A stretch of DNA of 53,804 nt from Spirochaetia bacterium (GTDB lineage Bacteria; Spirochaetota; Spirochaetia; Treponematales; Treponemataceae), in contig CAAGIS010000184.1 of NCBI GenBank assembly GCA_900769985.1, forward strand, positions 1 to 53,804, given 5' to 3'. The notes beneath the pieces are model-generated. The model was not told the origin of the DNA, searched no databases, and saw nothing but the letters and a program-made list of their open reading frames with translations. The position numbers and the translations under genes are program-made. Below, piece by piece: positions 47,428-53,804 of the stretch (position 1 is its first letter; each line of letters starts with the position of its first letter).

Positions 47428-47472
47428 ATGCAATTTTATACAATTTGTACTTTATCGGCAAAGGCGTCGTAA
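47428..47472 (+). CDS. Possible second leader peptide (14 residues) in the glnN leader
   Basis: MQFYTICTLSAKAS, starting directly after the U-tract of the first terminator; its last codons and TAA form the base of the second terminator's 5' arm. It has a Gln codon at position 2 and ends AKAS, like MAKRS before dapL. No ribosome site is visible. Unproven. Confidence 0.3.
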   Translation: MQFYTICTLSAKAS

Positions 47473-47515
47473 TTTTGAAGGTGTGTCATCATCTTTAAAT
47501 TTTACGGCGCTTTTT
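47461..47515 (+). terminator. Second leader terminator of glnN
   Basis: Base stem of 12 pairs (47461-47472 with 47502-47513, two G-U), extended by a second helix up to a six-base loop, followed by TTTTT-G-TTTT. It ends about 35 bases before the glnN start codon. Two terminators in series are unusual for a leader. Confidence 0.7.
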
Positions 47516-47550
47516 GTTTTATGGATTGCAAAAAAATATTTGGAGGATTT

Positions 47551-49644
47551 ATGGAATCTGTAACATCAATTTTCGGTGAAAATGTTTTTAACGAAACAGT
47601 GATGAAAGCGAGGTTGCCAAAAGAAACTTTTAAGCAACTTATGAAAACAATCGAGGGCGGAGAAAAACTTGATCCGACTGTGGCAAATATTGTTGCAAAT
47701 GCAATGAAAGATTGGGCCATTGAAAAAGGTGCAACTCATTTTACGCACTGGTTCCAGCCGCTTACAGGTGTAACTGCAGAAAAGCACGACAGTTTTATTC
47801 AGCCGGCAAGTGATGGAAAAATCATCATGGAATTCAGCGGCAAGGAACTTGTTCAAGGTGAACCTGATGCATCTTCTTTTCCTTCTGGCGGTTTGCGCGC
47901 AACTTTTGAAGCCCGCGGTTATACAGCTTGGGATCCTACTTCTTACGCATTCATAAAAGACGGAACACTTTGTATTCCTACTTGTTTCTGTTCTTATACT
48001 GGCGAAGCACTTGATAAAAAAACTCCATTGCTTCGTTCTATGCAGGCAATCAGCAAACAGGCAGTGCGTGTTTTAAATCTGTTTGGAAACAAAGACGTAA
48101 CTTCTGTAAAGACAACAGTCGGCCCAGAACAGGAATATTTCTTAATCGACAAGTCTGTTTACGAAAAGCGCGAAGACTTAATCTTTACAGGCAGAACTCT
48201 GTTTGGTGCAAAGTCTCCAAAAGGACAGGAACTTGAAGACCACTACTTTGGTATGATAAAACCGCGCGTTCAGGACTTTATGAAAGATTTGAACAAAGAA
48301 CTTTGGAAACTTGGAATTCTTGCAAAGACTGAACACAACGAAGTAGCTCCTGCTCAGCACGAACTTGCACCGATTTTCAGCACGACAAATCTTGCCTGCG
48401 ACCACAACCAGCTTACAATGGAAATCATGCGCAAAGTTGCTTCTAAGCACGGAATGGTTTGTCTGCTTCATGAAAAACCATTTGCCGGTGTAAACGGAAG
48501 CGGTAAACATAACAACTGGTCAATTTCTACAAATACAGGCAAGAACCTTCTTGACCCGGGTGCAACGCCAGAAAGCAATGCACAGTTCCTTTTGTTCTTG
48601 TGCGCTGTAATTAAAGCTGTTGATGAATATCAGGATTTGCTCCGCATTTCTGTAGGAACTGCCGGCAACGACCATCGTCTTGGTGCTAACGAAGCTCCTC
48701 CTGCAATTATTTCTATGTTCCTTGGTGATGAACTTACAGGAATTCTTGACGCTCTTGAAGAAGGCAAACCTTATGGTTCACATCAAAAAGAAAAGATGCA
48801 GATTGGCGTAACAGTTCTTCCTGATTTTAACAAAGATACGACTGACCGTAACCGTACTTCTCCGTTTGCATTTACAGGAAATAAATTTGAGTTCCGTTCA
48901 CTTGGTTCAAGCGATTCAATTGCATGTGCAAACATTATGCTTAATACTGCAGTTGCAGAAGAATTGAGTCAGTTTGCAGACCAGCTTGAAAGCAGCAAAG
49001 ATTTCCAGAAAGACTTGCACGCTTTGATTCTTAAGACAATCAAAGAACACAAGCGTATTATTTTTAACGGCAACGGATATGATGATGCATGGGTAAAAGA
49101 AGCTGAAAAACGCGGACTTCTTAATTTGAAGTCAACACCAGAAGCTCTGAAACATTTTACTGACCAGAAGAACCGTGATTTGTTCAAGAAACACGGAGTA
49201 TTCAGTGATACAGAAATTAATTCGCGCTTTGAAATTCAGAATGATAATTATTCAAAAATCATCAATATCGAAGCTTTGACAATGATTGATATGGTAAAAA
49301 AGATGTATCTTCCTGTTGCAAGCGCTTATTCAAAGGAACTTGCTGATACGATTATCGCAAAGAAAAATGCGGTTTCATCAGCAGAAGATACTTACGAAGC
49401 TGAATTGCTTAAGAAAATAAGCCAGCTTACAAGTGCAATTTACGGTAAAGTTCAGACTCTTGAAAAGGCAGTAGTTGATGTAAAGAGTATTGAAGGTGCT
49501 TCTGAAATTGCTATGTTCTATAAAGAAACTGTATTTGCTGCAATGAATGAACTTCGTGCCAATGTTGACGAACTTGAAGGCTTTGTTCCGTCAGAAAAAT
49601 GGCCTGTTCCAAGTTACGGCGAAATGCTGTTCAGCGTAAAATAA
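47551..49644 (+). CDS. glnN: Type III glutamine synthetase
   Basis: A 697-residue GSIII that makes glutamine from glutamate, ammonia and ATP. It begins VTSIFGENVFNETVMKARLP and has FTHWFQPLTGVTAEKHDSF, the metal-site region GPEQEYFLID, AKTEHNEVAPAQHELAPIF, GVNGSGKHNNWSI and NDHRLGANEAPPAIIS, all typical of GSIII. The length is near 700 as expected. I choose the ATG at 47551 with GGAGG close by; an ATG ten codons earlier lies next to terminator 2 without a ribosome site. It is followed by the Amt-PII gene. Confidence 0.95.
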   Translation: MESVTSIFGENVFNETVMKARLPKETFKQLMKTIEGGEKLDPTVANIVANAMKDWAIEKGATHFTHWFQPLTGVTAEKHDSFIQPASDGKIIMEFSGKELVQGEPDASSFPSGGLRATFEARGYTAWDPTSYAFIKDGTLCIPTCFCSYTGEALDKKTPLLRSMQAISKQAVRVLNLFGNKDVTSVKTTVGPEQEYFLIDKSVYEKREDLIFTGRTLFGAKSPKGQELEDHYFGMIKPRVQDFMKDLNKELWKLGILAKTEHNEVAPAQHELAPIFSTTNLACDHNQLTMEIMRKVASKHGMVCLLHEKPFAGVNGSGKHNNWSISTNTGKNLLDPGATPESNAQFLLFLCAVIKAVDEYQDLLRISVGTAGNDHRLGANEAPPAIISMFLGDELTGILDALEEGKPYGSHQKEKMQIGVTVLPDFNKDTTDRNRTSPFAFTGNKFEFRSLGSSDSIACANIMLNTAVAEELSQFADQLESSKDFQKDLHALILKTIKEHKRIIFNGNGYDDAWVKEAEKRGLLNLKSTPEALKHFTDQKNRDLFKKHGVFSDTEINSRFEIQNDNYSKIINIEALTMIDMVKKMYLPVASAYSKELADTIIAKKNAVSSAEDTYEAELLKKISQLTSAIYGKVQTLEKAVVDVKSIEGASEIAMFYKETVFAAMNELRANVDELEGFVPSEKWPVPSYGEMLFSVK

Positions 49645-49688
49645 AAGGAGCGCGTTTCAAGTTTGCGTTGCGGACTTGTTTATTAAAG

Positions 49689-49729
49689 AAAAGCCGGTCT
49701 GAAAACTGATGTTTTCGCATCGGCTTTTT
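49689..49729 (+). terminator. Terminator between glnN and amt, next to the amt ribosome site
   Basis: A near-perfect 18-base stem (49689-49706 with 49711-49728, one C-C mismatch), loop TGAT, then T5. GGAGG of amt follows after two bases. Transcripts from glnN should mostly stop here, so amt needs readthrough, antitermination or a promoter in 49645-49688. Confidence 0.85.
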
Positions 49730-49742
49730 ATTGGAGGTTTGT

Positions 49743-51419
49743 ATGTCTGAGGTTTGGGGAGTTTGGTTCCTTATTGGTGCAGCACTTGTATTCTTTATGC
49801 AGTGCGGATTTGCAATGGTTGAAACTGGTTTTACCCGTGCAAAAAATGCCGGTAACATCATAATGAAAAACTTGATGGACTTTTGTATTGGTACACCAAT
49901 GTTTATGCTTTTAGGTTTTGGTTTGATGATGAGCGAAAATTATTTCTTCGGTATCATCGGTAAACCTAATCTGCAGCTTTTTACAAACTTTGCTGAAATT
50001 GACTGGTCAAGTTTTGTATTCAACTTAGTGTTCTGTGCTACAGCTGCAACTATTGTTTCTGGTTCAATGGCAGAAAGAACTAAGTTCAGTGCATATTGTA
50101 TTTATTCTGCAGTAATTTCTGCAGTAGTTTATCCTATTGAAGCAGGCTGGGTATGGAATTCTCAGGGCTGGCTTGCACAGCTTGGCTTTATTGATTTTGC
50201 CGGTTCTGCAGCTATTCACTCTGTAGGCGGAACTGCTGCTTTAATCGGTGCAATTTTCTTAGGTCCGCGAATCGGAAAATATGATTATGATAAGAATGGA
50301 AAAGTTACAAGAGTTCACGCTATCCCTGGACACTCATTGACGCTCGGTGCTCTTGGTACATTCATTCTCTGGTTTGGCTGGTACGGATTTAACGGTGCTG
50401 CTTGTACACAGATGACTGGTATCGGCGGACTTGCTGCTGTATTTACTACAACGACAATTGCTCCGGCACTTGCTTGTGTAACTACAATGATTTTTACATG
50501 GATTAAAAACGGAAAGCCTGATGTTTCTATGACATTGAATGCTTCTCTGGCAGGTCTTGTTGCAATTACTGCTCCTTGTGCTACTTGTGATGCTTTGGGT
50601 GCTGCAATTATAGGTATTGTTGCAGGTATTCTTGTAGTTTTTGTTGTAGAACTTCTTGACCTTAAACTTCATATTGATGATCCGGTTGGTGCAGTTGCAG
50701 TTCACTTGGCAAACGGTGTATGGGGAACTCTCGCATGCGGTTTGTTCAGCGTAGATACTGGTTTGTTCTATGGTCACGGATTCAGACAGCTTGGTGTGCA
50801 GGCTCTTGGTATCGGTTCTATTTTACTGTGGACAACAGTATGTATGCTTATCACGTTCAGCTTGATTAAGAAAATACACGGATTGAGGGCAAGCAGAGAA
50901 GAAGAAGTTGTAGGTCTTGATAAGCTTGAACACGGTATTGATTCTTCTTATGCCGGATTTATTATGGCTCCTCAGGTAATGACAGAAGGTGCTCCGGGCG
51001 ATGCTGCAGAATCTGCTGTTCCTGTAGAAAAAGCTGTTCCTGTTGCAAAAGCTCCAAGCAAGCCTGATGCTAAGTTCCATATGGTAACGATTATTACACG
51101 CCAGAGCAAGTTTGAAGAATTGAAGACAGCTATGAACGATATCAATGTAACTGGTATGACTGTTACAAATGTTCTTGGTTGCGGTGTTCAGCATGGAAAG
51201 ACACAACTTTACCGTGGTGCAGAAGTTGATATGACGCTGCTTCCAAAGATTAAGGTTGACATCGTAGTTTCTGAAGTTCCTGTTGATTTGGTAATAACTG
51301 CTGCAAAAGAAGTTCTTTACACAGGTCATATTGGTGATGGAAAGATTTTTGTTTACGATGTTCAGAATGTTGTAAAAGTAAGGACTGGCGAAGAAGGCTA
51401 CGATGCACTTCAGTACTAG
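49743..51419 (+). CDS. amt: Ammonium transporter fused to a PII signalling domain
   Basis: A 558-residue fusion. Residues 1 to about 400 are an AmtB channel with eleven helices: FMQCGFAMVETGFTRAKNAGN, the first pore His in AAIHSVGGTAALIG and the second in GAVAVHLANGVWGTLACG. After a linker rich in Ala, Val and Pro, residues about 444-558 are a complete PII protein: GMTVTNVLGCGVQHGKTQLYRGAE (T-loop), IGDGKIFVYDVQNVVKVRTGEE. The tyrosine that GlnD uridylylates in enterobacteria (Tyr51) is Val here. PII normally plugs Amt when nitrogen is ample; the fusion makes this gate permanent. Confidence 0.95.
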   Translation: MSEVWGVWFLIGAALVFFMQCGFAMVETGFTRAKNAGNIIMKNLMDFCIGTPMFMLLGFGLMMSENYFFGIIGKPNLQLFTNFAEIDWSSFVFNLVFCATAATIVSGSMAERTKFSAYCIYSAVISAVVYPIEAGWVWNSQGWLAQLGFIDFAGSAAIHSVGGTAALIGAIFLGPRIGKYDYDKNGKVTRVHAIPGHSLTLGALGTFILWFGWYGFNGAACTQMTGIGGLAAVFTTTTIAPALACVTTMIFTWIKNGKPDVSMTLNASLAGLVAITAPCATCDALGAAIIGIVAGILVVFVVELLDLKLHIDDPVGAVAVHLANGVWGTLACGLFSVDTGLFYGHGFRQLGVQALGIGSILLWTTVCMLITFSLIKKIHGLRASREEEVVGLDKLEHGIDSSYAGFIMAPQVMTEGAPGDAAESAVPVEKAVPVAKAPSKPDAKFHMVTIITRQSKFEELKTAMNDINVTGMTVTNVLGCGVQHGKTQLYRGAEVDMTLLPKIKVDIVVSEVPVDLVITAAKEVLYTGHIGDGKIFVYDVQNVVKVRTGEEGYDALQY

Positions 51420-51460
51420 TTTTTGAAAAACTATAAAACATCTTTATTAGAGATGTTTGA

Positions 51461-51598
51461 AAGAGAAGGGCTGTCTGATAAGTTTTGTGATGCTGGATCT
51501 GTTTGGCATCCTGTTAAAAATGGTATGCTAATGATATGTGGAACTTAAGTTAAAGTTTGGATACCATAGGATTCATACTTATCAGTAGCCTTTCTCTT
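51461..51598. repeat. 138-base element with long imperfect terminal inverted repeats
   Basis: AAGAGAAGGGCTGTCTGATA... (51461-51483) is complementary to the end ...TATCAGTAGCCTTTCTCTT (51577-51598), about 20 of 23 bases. Inside it lie TGGTATGC/GGATACCA and the palindrome AACTTAAGTT, so the whole element can fold as one nested hairpin. It contains no gene. It may be a MITE-like element, a structured RNA or part of the amt 3' end. A smaller hairpin AAACATCT-AGATGTTT (51436-51458) lies just before it. Confidence 0.6.
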
Positions 51599-51635
51599 AA
51601 ATTTATTTAATAATCACTCCGATATCTTTTTTTTG

Positions 51636-52496
51636 TTAGAACTCTCTGATTGCAACTATATTACCAGGCATAGCTTTAAGAAATTGTCCTATATAGTGCT
51701 TTTCTGGCATACATAGAGTAGATGCCACTTGAGCCTCGTGTATACCAGTAGGATGCTGTGACGAAGTCCAGAATGAAACAAGTTCTTCAAAATCGGTTAC
51801 TCCACAAATAGAGCATACATTTTTTATAAGCTGCAGATTTTCCATTATTTTCCACCCTTCAGCTGCTGACGGTAAATACCAGTTTTCTGTATAAACAATG
51901 TCAGTACTTGCATGCAAATTATCTCCATAATTTTTTGCAGCATGGAACGCAGGATAGTAACTTTCTATTGCTGTATCATCAGGGATTCCCTTTTGGTTAA
52001 AAAAACGCTTAATACTTGAAAAATTTCCTGAACCATCCTTTATACCTTTCAACTCATCTGAACATTGAATATATTCGATGTTATTTTTATATCCATTGGC
52101 ATTAGGCTCACACCAAGTTACCTTTCCACATTGGTGTAATCCTATACCAAGCACTCTGATTCTACCATCATCACTACACTCTGTTCCTGCATAAAAAATT
52201 ACTGCTATTACTTTAGCCTTCTGCTCCCTTGTCAAAGAAAGATTAATGTTATATGGAGTTGCGCTTCCATCACTAAAAACGATATCACCTGCATTTTTTT
52301 GTTCTGTTGGCGCTTTTTTTCCGATGTAAGAAATTATTTTTCTTTCACCACCGCCTCCACCTCCACTATTACCTCCGTTTCCACCGCTATTACCGCCTCC
52401 ATTACCTCCGCTACTTGCAGGATTTACACAGCTTGTAAATACAGCAAAGGAAGCAATACTAGTTAATACTGCCATTTTGCAAAACGATTTAAACAT
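51636..52496 (-). CDS. Lipoprotein with glycine-rich linker and DUF1566-like domain
   Basis: A 286-residue lipoprotein. The lipobox is VFTSC (about 19-23), followed by a Gly/Asn/Ser linker of about 25 residues coded by imperfect repeats (52350-52430). The outer domain has GDIVFSDGSA, VIAVIFYAGTE, NWYLPSAAEGWKIMENL and SFWTSSQ, a pattern of the DUF1566/Fibrobacter-paralogous type seen in many lipoproteins of treponemes. Function unknown; it should face the periplasm or cell surface. GGAGGT lies 5 bases before the ATG. It has its own promoter region. Confidence 0.8.
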   Translation of the reverse strand: MFKSFCKMAVLTSIASFAVFTSCVNPASSGGNGGGNSGGNGGNSGGGGGGERKIISYIGKKAPTEQKNAGDIVFSDGSATPYNINLSLTREQKAKVIAVIFYAGTECSDDGRIRVLGIGLHQCGKVTWCEPNANGYKNNIEYIQCSDELKGIKDGSGNFSSIKRFFNQKGIPDDTAIESYYPAFHAAKNYGDNLHASTDIVYTENWYLPSAAEGWKIMENLQLIKNVCSICGVTDFEELVSFWTSSQHPTGIHEAQVASTLCMPEKHYIGQFLKAMPGNIVAIREF

Positions 52497-52527
52497 TTTA
52501 CACCTCCGTAAATTTTATCCCTCTGAT

Positions 52528-52576
52528 TTTCCAAAAACTTTGGAAATAAATTTATATAAAAGTTTGCAACGCAAAC
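52528..52576 (-). promoter_or_regulatory. Control region of the lipoprotein gene
   Basis: On the minus strand the palindrome GTTTGC-GTT-GCAAAC (52576-52562) precedes TATAAA (52556-52551). Around the predicted +1 is a second perfect palindrome TTTCCAAA-GTT-TTTGGAAA (52546-52528). A very similar stretch to the first palindrome and -10 lies upstream of amt at 49661-49687. Confidence 0.5.
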
Positions 52577-52627
52577 TCTTTTACTGTTTTTCAGCCTGCA
52601 ACTTTATCCATTACAGACCATACAGCA

Positions 52628-53092
52628 TCAGCAAAGTCCTAAATCCTGCAGATACTGTTTTAACGCTGATAAAAGATGAATGATTGTCATACCGTTCAGC
52701 TTTACAAAAACGCACCCGGTCTCACAGGCGAGTTTTTCTAGTGCATAATTTACAGCCCAGACAGCCTTTTCATCGCTGATAATAGGAATGATATAAAGAG
52801 TGCAGTCAAAACAGCTTTTATGAAGTTGGTATAAAAGCCACTCATATTTTGTTATAAAGGTTTCCAGATTAAATTCTGCACTCTTTATATCTTCTTCTCC
52901 CATATTGATAAAAAGTTTTGCCGGCTTTAAATCAATTGCGCAACTATTGATAAACTCTGATACATTCTGAAAATCAAGCTTTTCAACACTCCGATTATAG
53001 ATTTTTACAGCGCATGAATTTTCAAACATTTCCGCCAACTTTATTTTTGAAAGCAACGTTGACCCCAAAAAAACACACTGCTTTTTTTTCAC
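52628..53092 (-). CDS. SGNH/GDSL-like protein, degenerate
   Basis: A 154-residue protein of uncertain identity. The start KQCVFLGSTLLSKIKLAEMF sits where SGNH hydrolases have GDS, but the catalytic Ser context is GST; INMGEEDI could be the block III equivalent, and CTLYIIPII and CETGCVFVKLNG follow the fold order. The DxxH motif of block V is missing. It may be an inactive or substrate-binding relative. The next gene upstream, the membrane protein, ends 32 bases away, so the two are likely co-transcribed. Confidence 0.5.
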   Translation of the reverse strand: MKKKQCVFLGSTLLSKIKLAEMFENSCAVKIYNRSVEKLDFQNVSEFINSCAIDLKPAKLFINMGEEDIKSAEFNLETFITKYEWLLYQLHKSCFDCTLYIIPIISDEKAVWAVNYALEKLACETGCVFVKLNGMTIIHLLSALKQYLQDLGLC

Positions 53093-53124
53093 AAACTTCT
53101 CCCATAGTTTTGTATTTTGAAATT

Positions 53125-53445
53125 CTAAATAGCTTTCTTTTTGCTCCAGACATGAACTTTATGTAAATTTTTAATAATTTCTTTTCTGTCATATCTTCTG
53201 TTGATAAAGTAAACAACAAGATTTGCAGAAACGATAATCAAATTAACAAGGTAAACTATCAAAACATAATTAAAAACGCCGTTCAAAATTTTCCCCGTGA
53301 TGCCTGCAGCATATCCGAGAATAATCAGAAGCGTAAAACGCAAACTCATATTCCTTGCAGAACGAGCCTTGATATTCTTGGCAAGGGAAATTGGCCATGA
53401 AAGACCAAAACAAATCAACATAACTGATTCAAGTAATTCAGACAT
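53125..53445 (-). CDS. Small PQ-loop/SWEET-like membrane protein
   Basis: A 106-residue protein with three predicted helices. The motif FGLSWPISLAKNIKARSARNMSL recalls the PQ-loop of SemiSWEET-type transporters, where a Pro-x turn follows the first helix, and GYAAGITGKIL and LIVYLVNLIIVSANLVVYF give the other helices. Such proteins form dimers; the substrate is unknown. GGGAG lies 6 bases before the ATG. It is divergent from the LysR-type gene, which may regulate it. Confidence 0.65.
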   Translation of the reverse strand: MSELLESVMLICFGLSWPISLAKNIKARSARNMSLRFTLLIILGYAAGITGKILNGVFNYVLIVYLVNLIIVSANLVVYFINRRYDRKEIIKNLHKVHVWSKKKAI

Positions 53446-53474
53446 TTTTTTCTCCCGAGTTTTATTAAAAACTC

Positions 53475-53528
53475 TTTGTCTTAATTTTCCGTAGCTTTGT
53501 CTTTTTTTGCGCGGCGGAAGTTTGTCTT
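53475..53528. repeat. Three direct repeats TTTGTCTT
   Basis: TTTGTCTT occurs at 53475-53482, 53496-53503 and 53521-53528, spaced 21 and 25 bases, about two helical turns. They lie between the membrane-protein gene and the LysR gene and may be regulator sites. Confidence 0.35.
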
Positions 53529-53626
53529 GTTATGCAACTATACGTCATAAAAATAATAATGTATAATATATTATTAATATTGAAATCATAATGTTTATGT
53601 TATGAATTAAAAGACGGAGAAACTCT

Positions 53627-53804
53627 ATGGAACTTACGCAATTAAGATATTTTTTAAAAGTTGCAGAGCTTGAACATATAACGCGCGCTTCTGAAGAACT
53701 GCACATTGCACAGCCTGCATTGACACAGACAATTCACAGACTCGAAAGTGAACTTGAAATTCCTCTTTTTGTAAACAAAGGGCGCAATATTTTTTTAACA
53801 GAAT
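53627..53804 (+). CDS. LysR-family transcriptional regulator (N-terminal part, cut by window edge)
   Basis: The first 59 residues of a LysR regulator: ELTQLRYFLKVAELEHITRA, SEELHIAQPALTQTIHRLES and ELEIPLFVNKGRNIFLTE form the complete winged helix-turn-helix. GGAG lies before the ATG. The effector domain lies beyond the window. The 180-base gap between it and the divergent membrane-protein gene is AT-rich, with a near-palindrome ATAATGTATAATATATTAT around 53560 that could be an operator. Confidence 0.93.
   Translation, partial: MELTQLRYFLKVAELEHITRASEELHIAQPALTQTIHRLESELEIPLFVNKGRNIFLTE

Noticed and set aside
47380..47520. ANTAR-type antiterminator in the glnN leader
   Set aside because: ANTAR targets have two hairpins with six-base loops carrying A at position 1 and G at position 4, the second overlapping one terminator. 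Here the first hairpin is itself a full terminator with a seven-base loop, and the pattern is not met.
49640..49690. Sigma-54 promoter before amt
   Set aside because: No GG-N10-GC pair with TGGCA/TTGC context could be found at the right spacing.
49646..49709. Leader peptide before amt ending KKSRSEN at the terminator loop
   Set aside because: The stop codon lies in the loop as in other leaders, but the frame has only a TTG start 17 bases from the ribosome site, so coding is not supported.
52350..52430. Short tandem repeats as a CRISPR-like or microsatellite array
   Set aside because: The repeats are GGN/AAY codons of the Gly-Asn linker of a lipoprotein, irregular and without spacers.

Overview
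The window looks like chromosomal DNA of a host-associated spirochaete close to Treponema. This is an inference from gene content: LL-diaminopimelate aminotransferase, type III glutamine synthetase, an AAA-ATPase/PD-(D/E)XK family common in treponemes, GH53 galactanases on lipoproteins, and a large chemosensory operon, all in low-GC DNA. No rRNA, tRNA, CRISPR array or intact insertion sequence was seen.

Layout. 1-11.7 kb (minus strand): a surface-glycan cluster with five glycosyltransferases (one fused to an acyltransferase), two free hexapeptide acyltransferases, a DegT aminotransferase, a cupin, an FkbM-type methyltransferase and an ABC exporter ATPase of the Wzt type. A small gene plus GNAT acetyltransferase with its own promoter sits inside it and looks like a toxin-antitoxin pair. 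11.7-15.3 kb (minus): hipBA with two operator palindromes, an AAA-ATPase/nuclease-fold gene and decayed pieces of related ATPase genes. 15.3-22.5 kb (mainly plus): UPF0210, PutP, a GNAT protein, a NifU-like protein, a SlyD-like isomerase with a cysteine-rich tail, shikimate kinase (minus), a PrsW-like protease and DAHP synthase. 22.6-29.4 kb (minus): nadE-carA-carB-pyrG, one operon. 29.6-30.9 kb (plus): dapL. 30.9-34.9 kb (minus): a galactan-use operon with two GH53 enzymes, a frameshifted lipoprotein with a G9 tract, a galactan-binding-like protein and a LacI-type operator. 35.0-45.9 kb (plus): CheW, a divergent CheW-like protein, CheB, CheR-TPR, CheA-REC, a receiver-nucleotide cyclase and two MCPs. 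46.0-51.4 kb (plus): purA, glnN and an Amt-PII fusion. 51.4-53.8 kb: a large inverted repeat, a lipoprotein, an SGNH-like protein, a PQ-loop-like membrane protein and the start of a LysR regulator.

How it fits together. Several units use ammonia or glutamine, or make amino acids from glutamate: nadE-carAB-pyrG, dapL, glnN and amt. Each has a strong intrinsic terminator between promoter (or previous gene) and the first gene. In the nadE, dapL and glnN leaders the terminator's 5' arm overlaps a tiny open frame and carries a related motif (about GGCAAAGAGGTCG). This is the best candidate for an undescribed regulatory system. A second recurring feature is promoters whose -10 box lies only 6-8 bases before an ATG that lacks a Shine-Dalgarno, predicting leaderless mRNAs (wzt, hipB, the AAA-ATPase, aroK, the PrsW-like gene, the cupin gene and probably one glycosyltransferase). 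The chemosensory operon is of the alternative-output type and probably drives a nucleotide cyclase rather than only a flagellar CheY.
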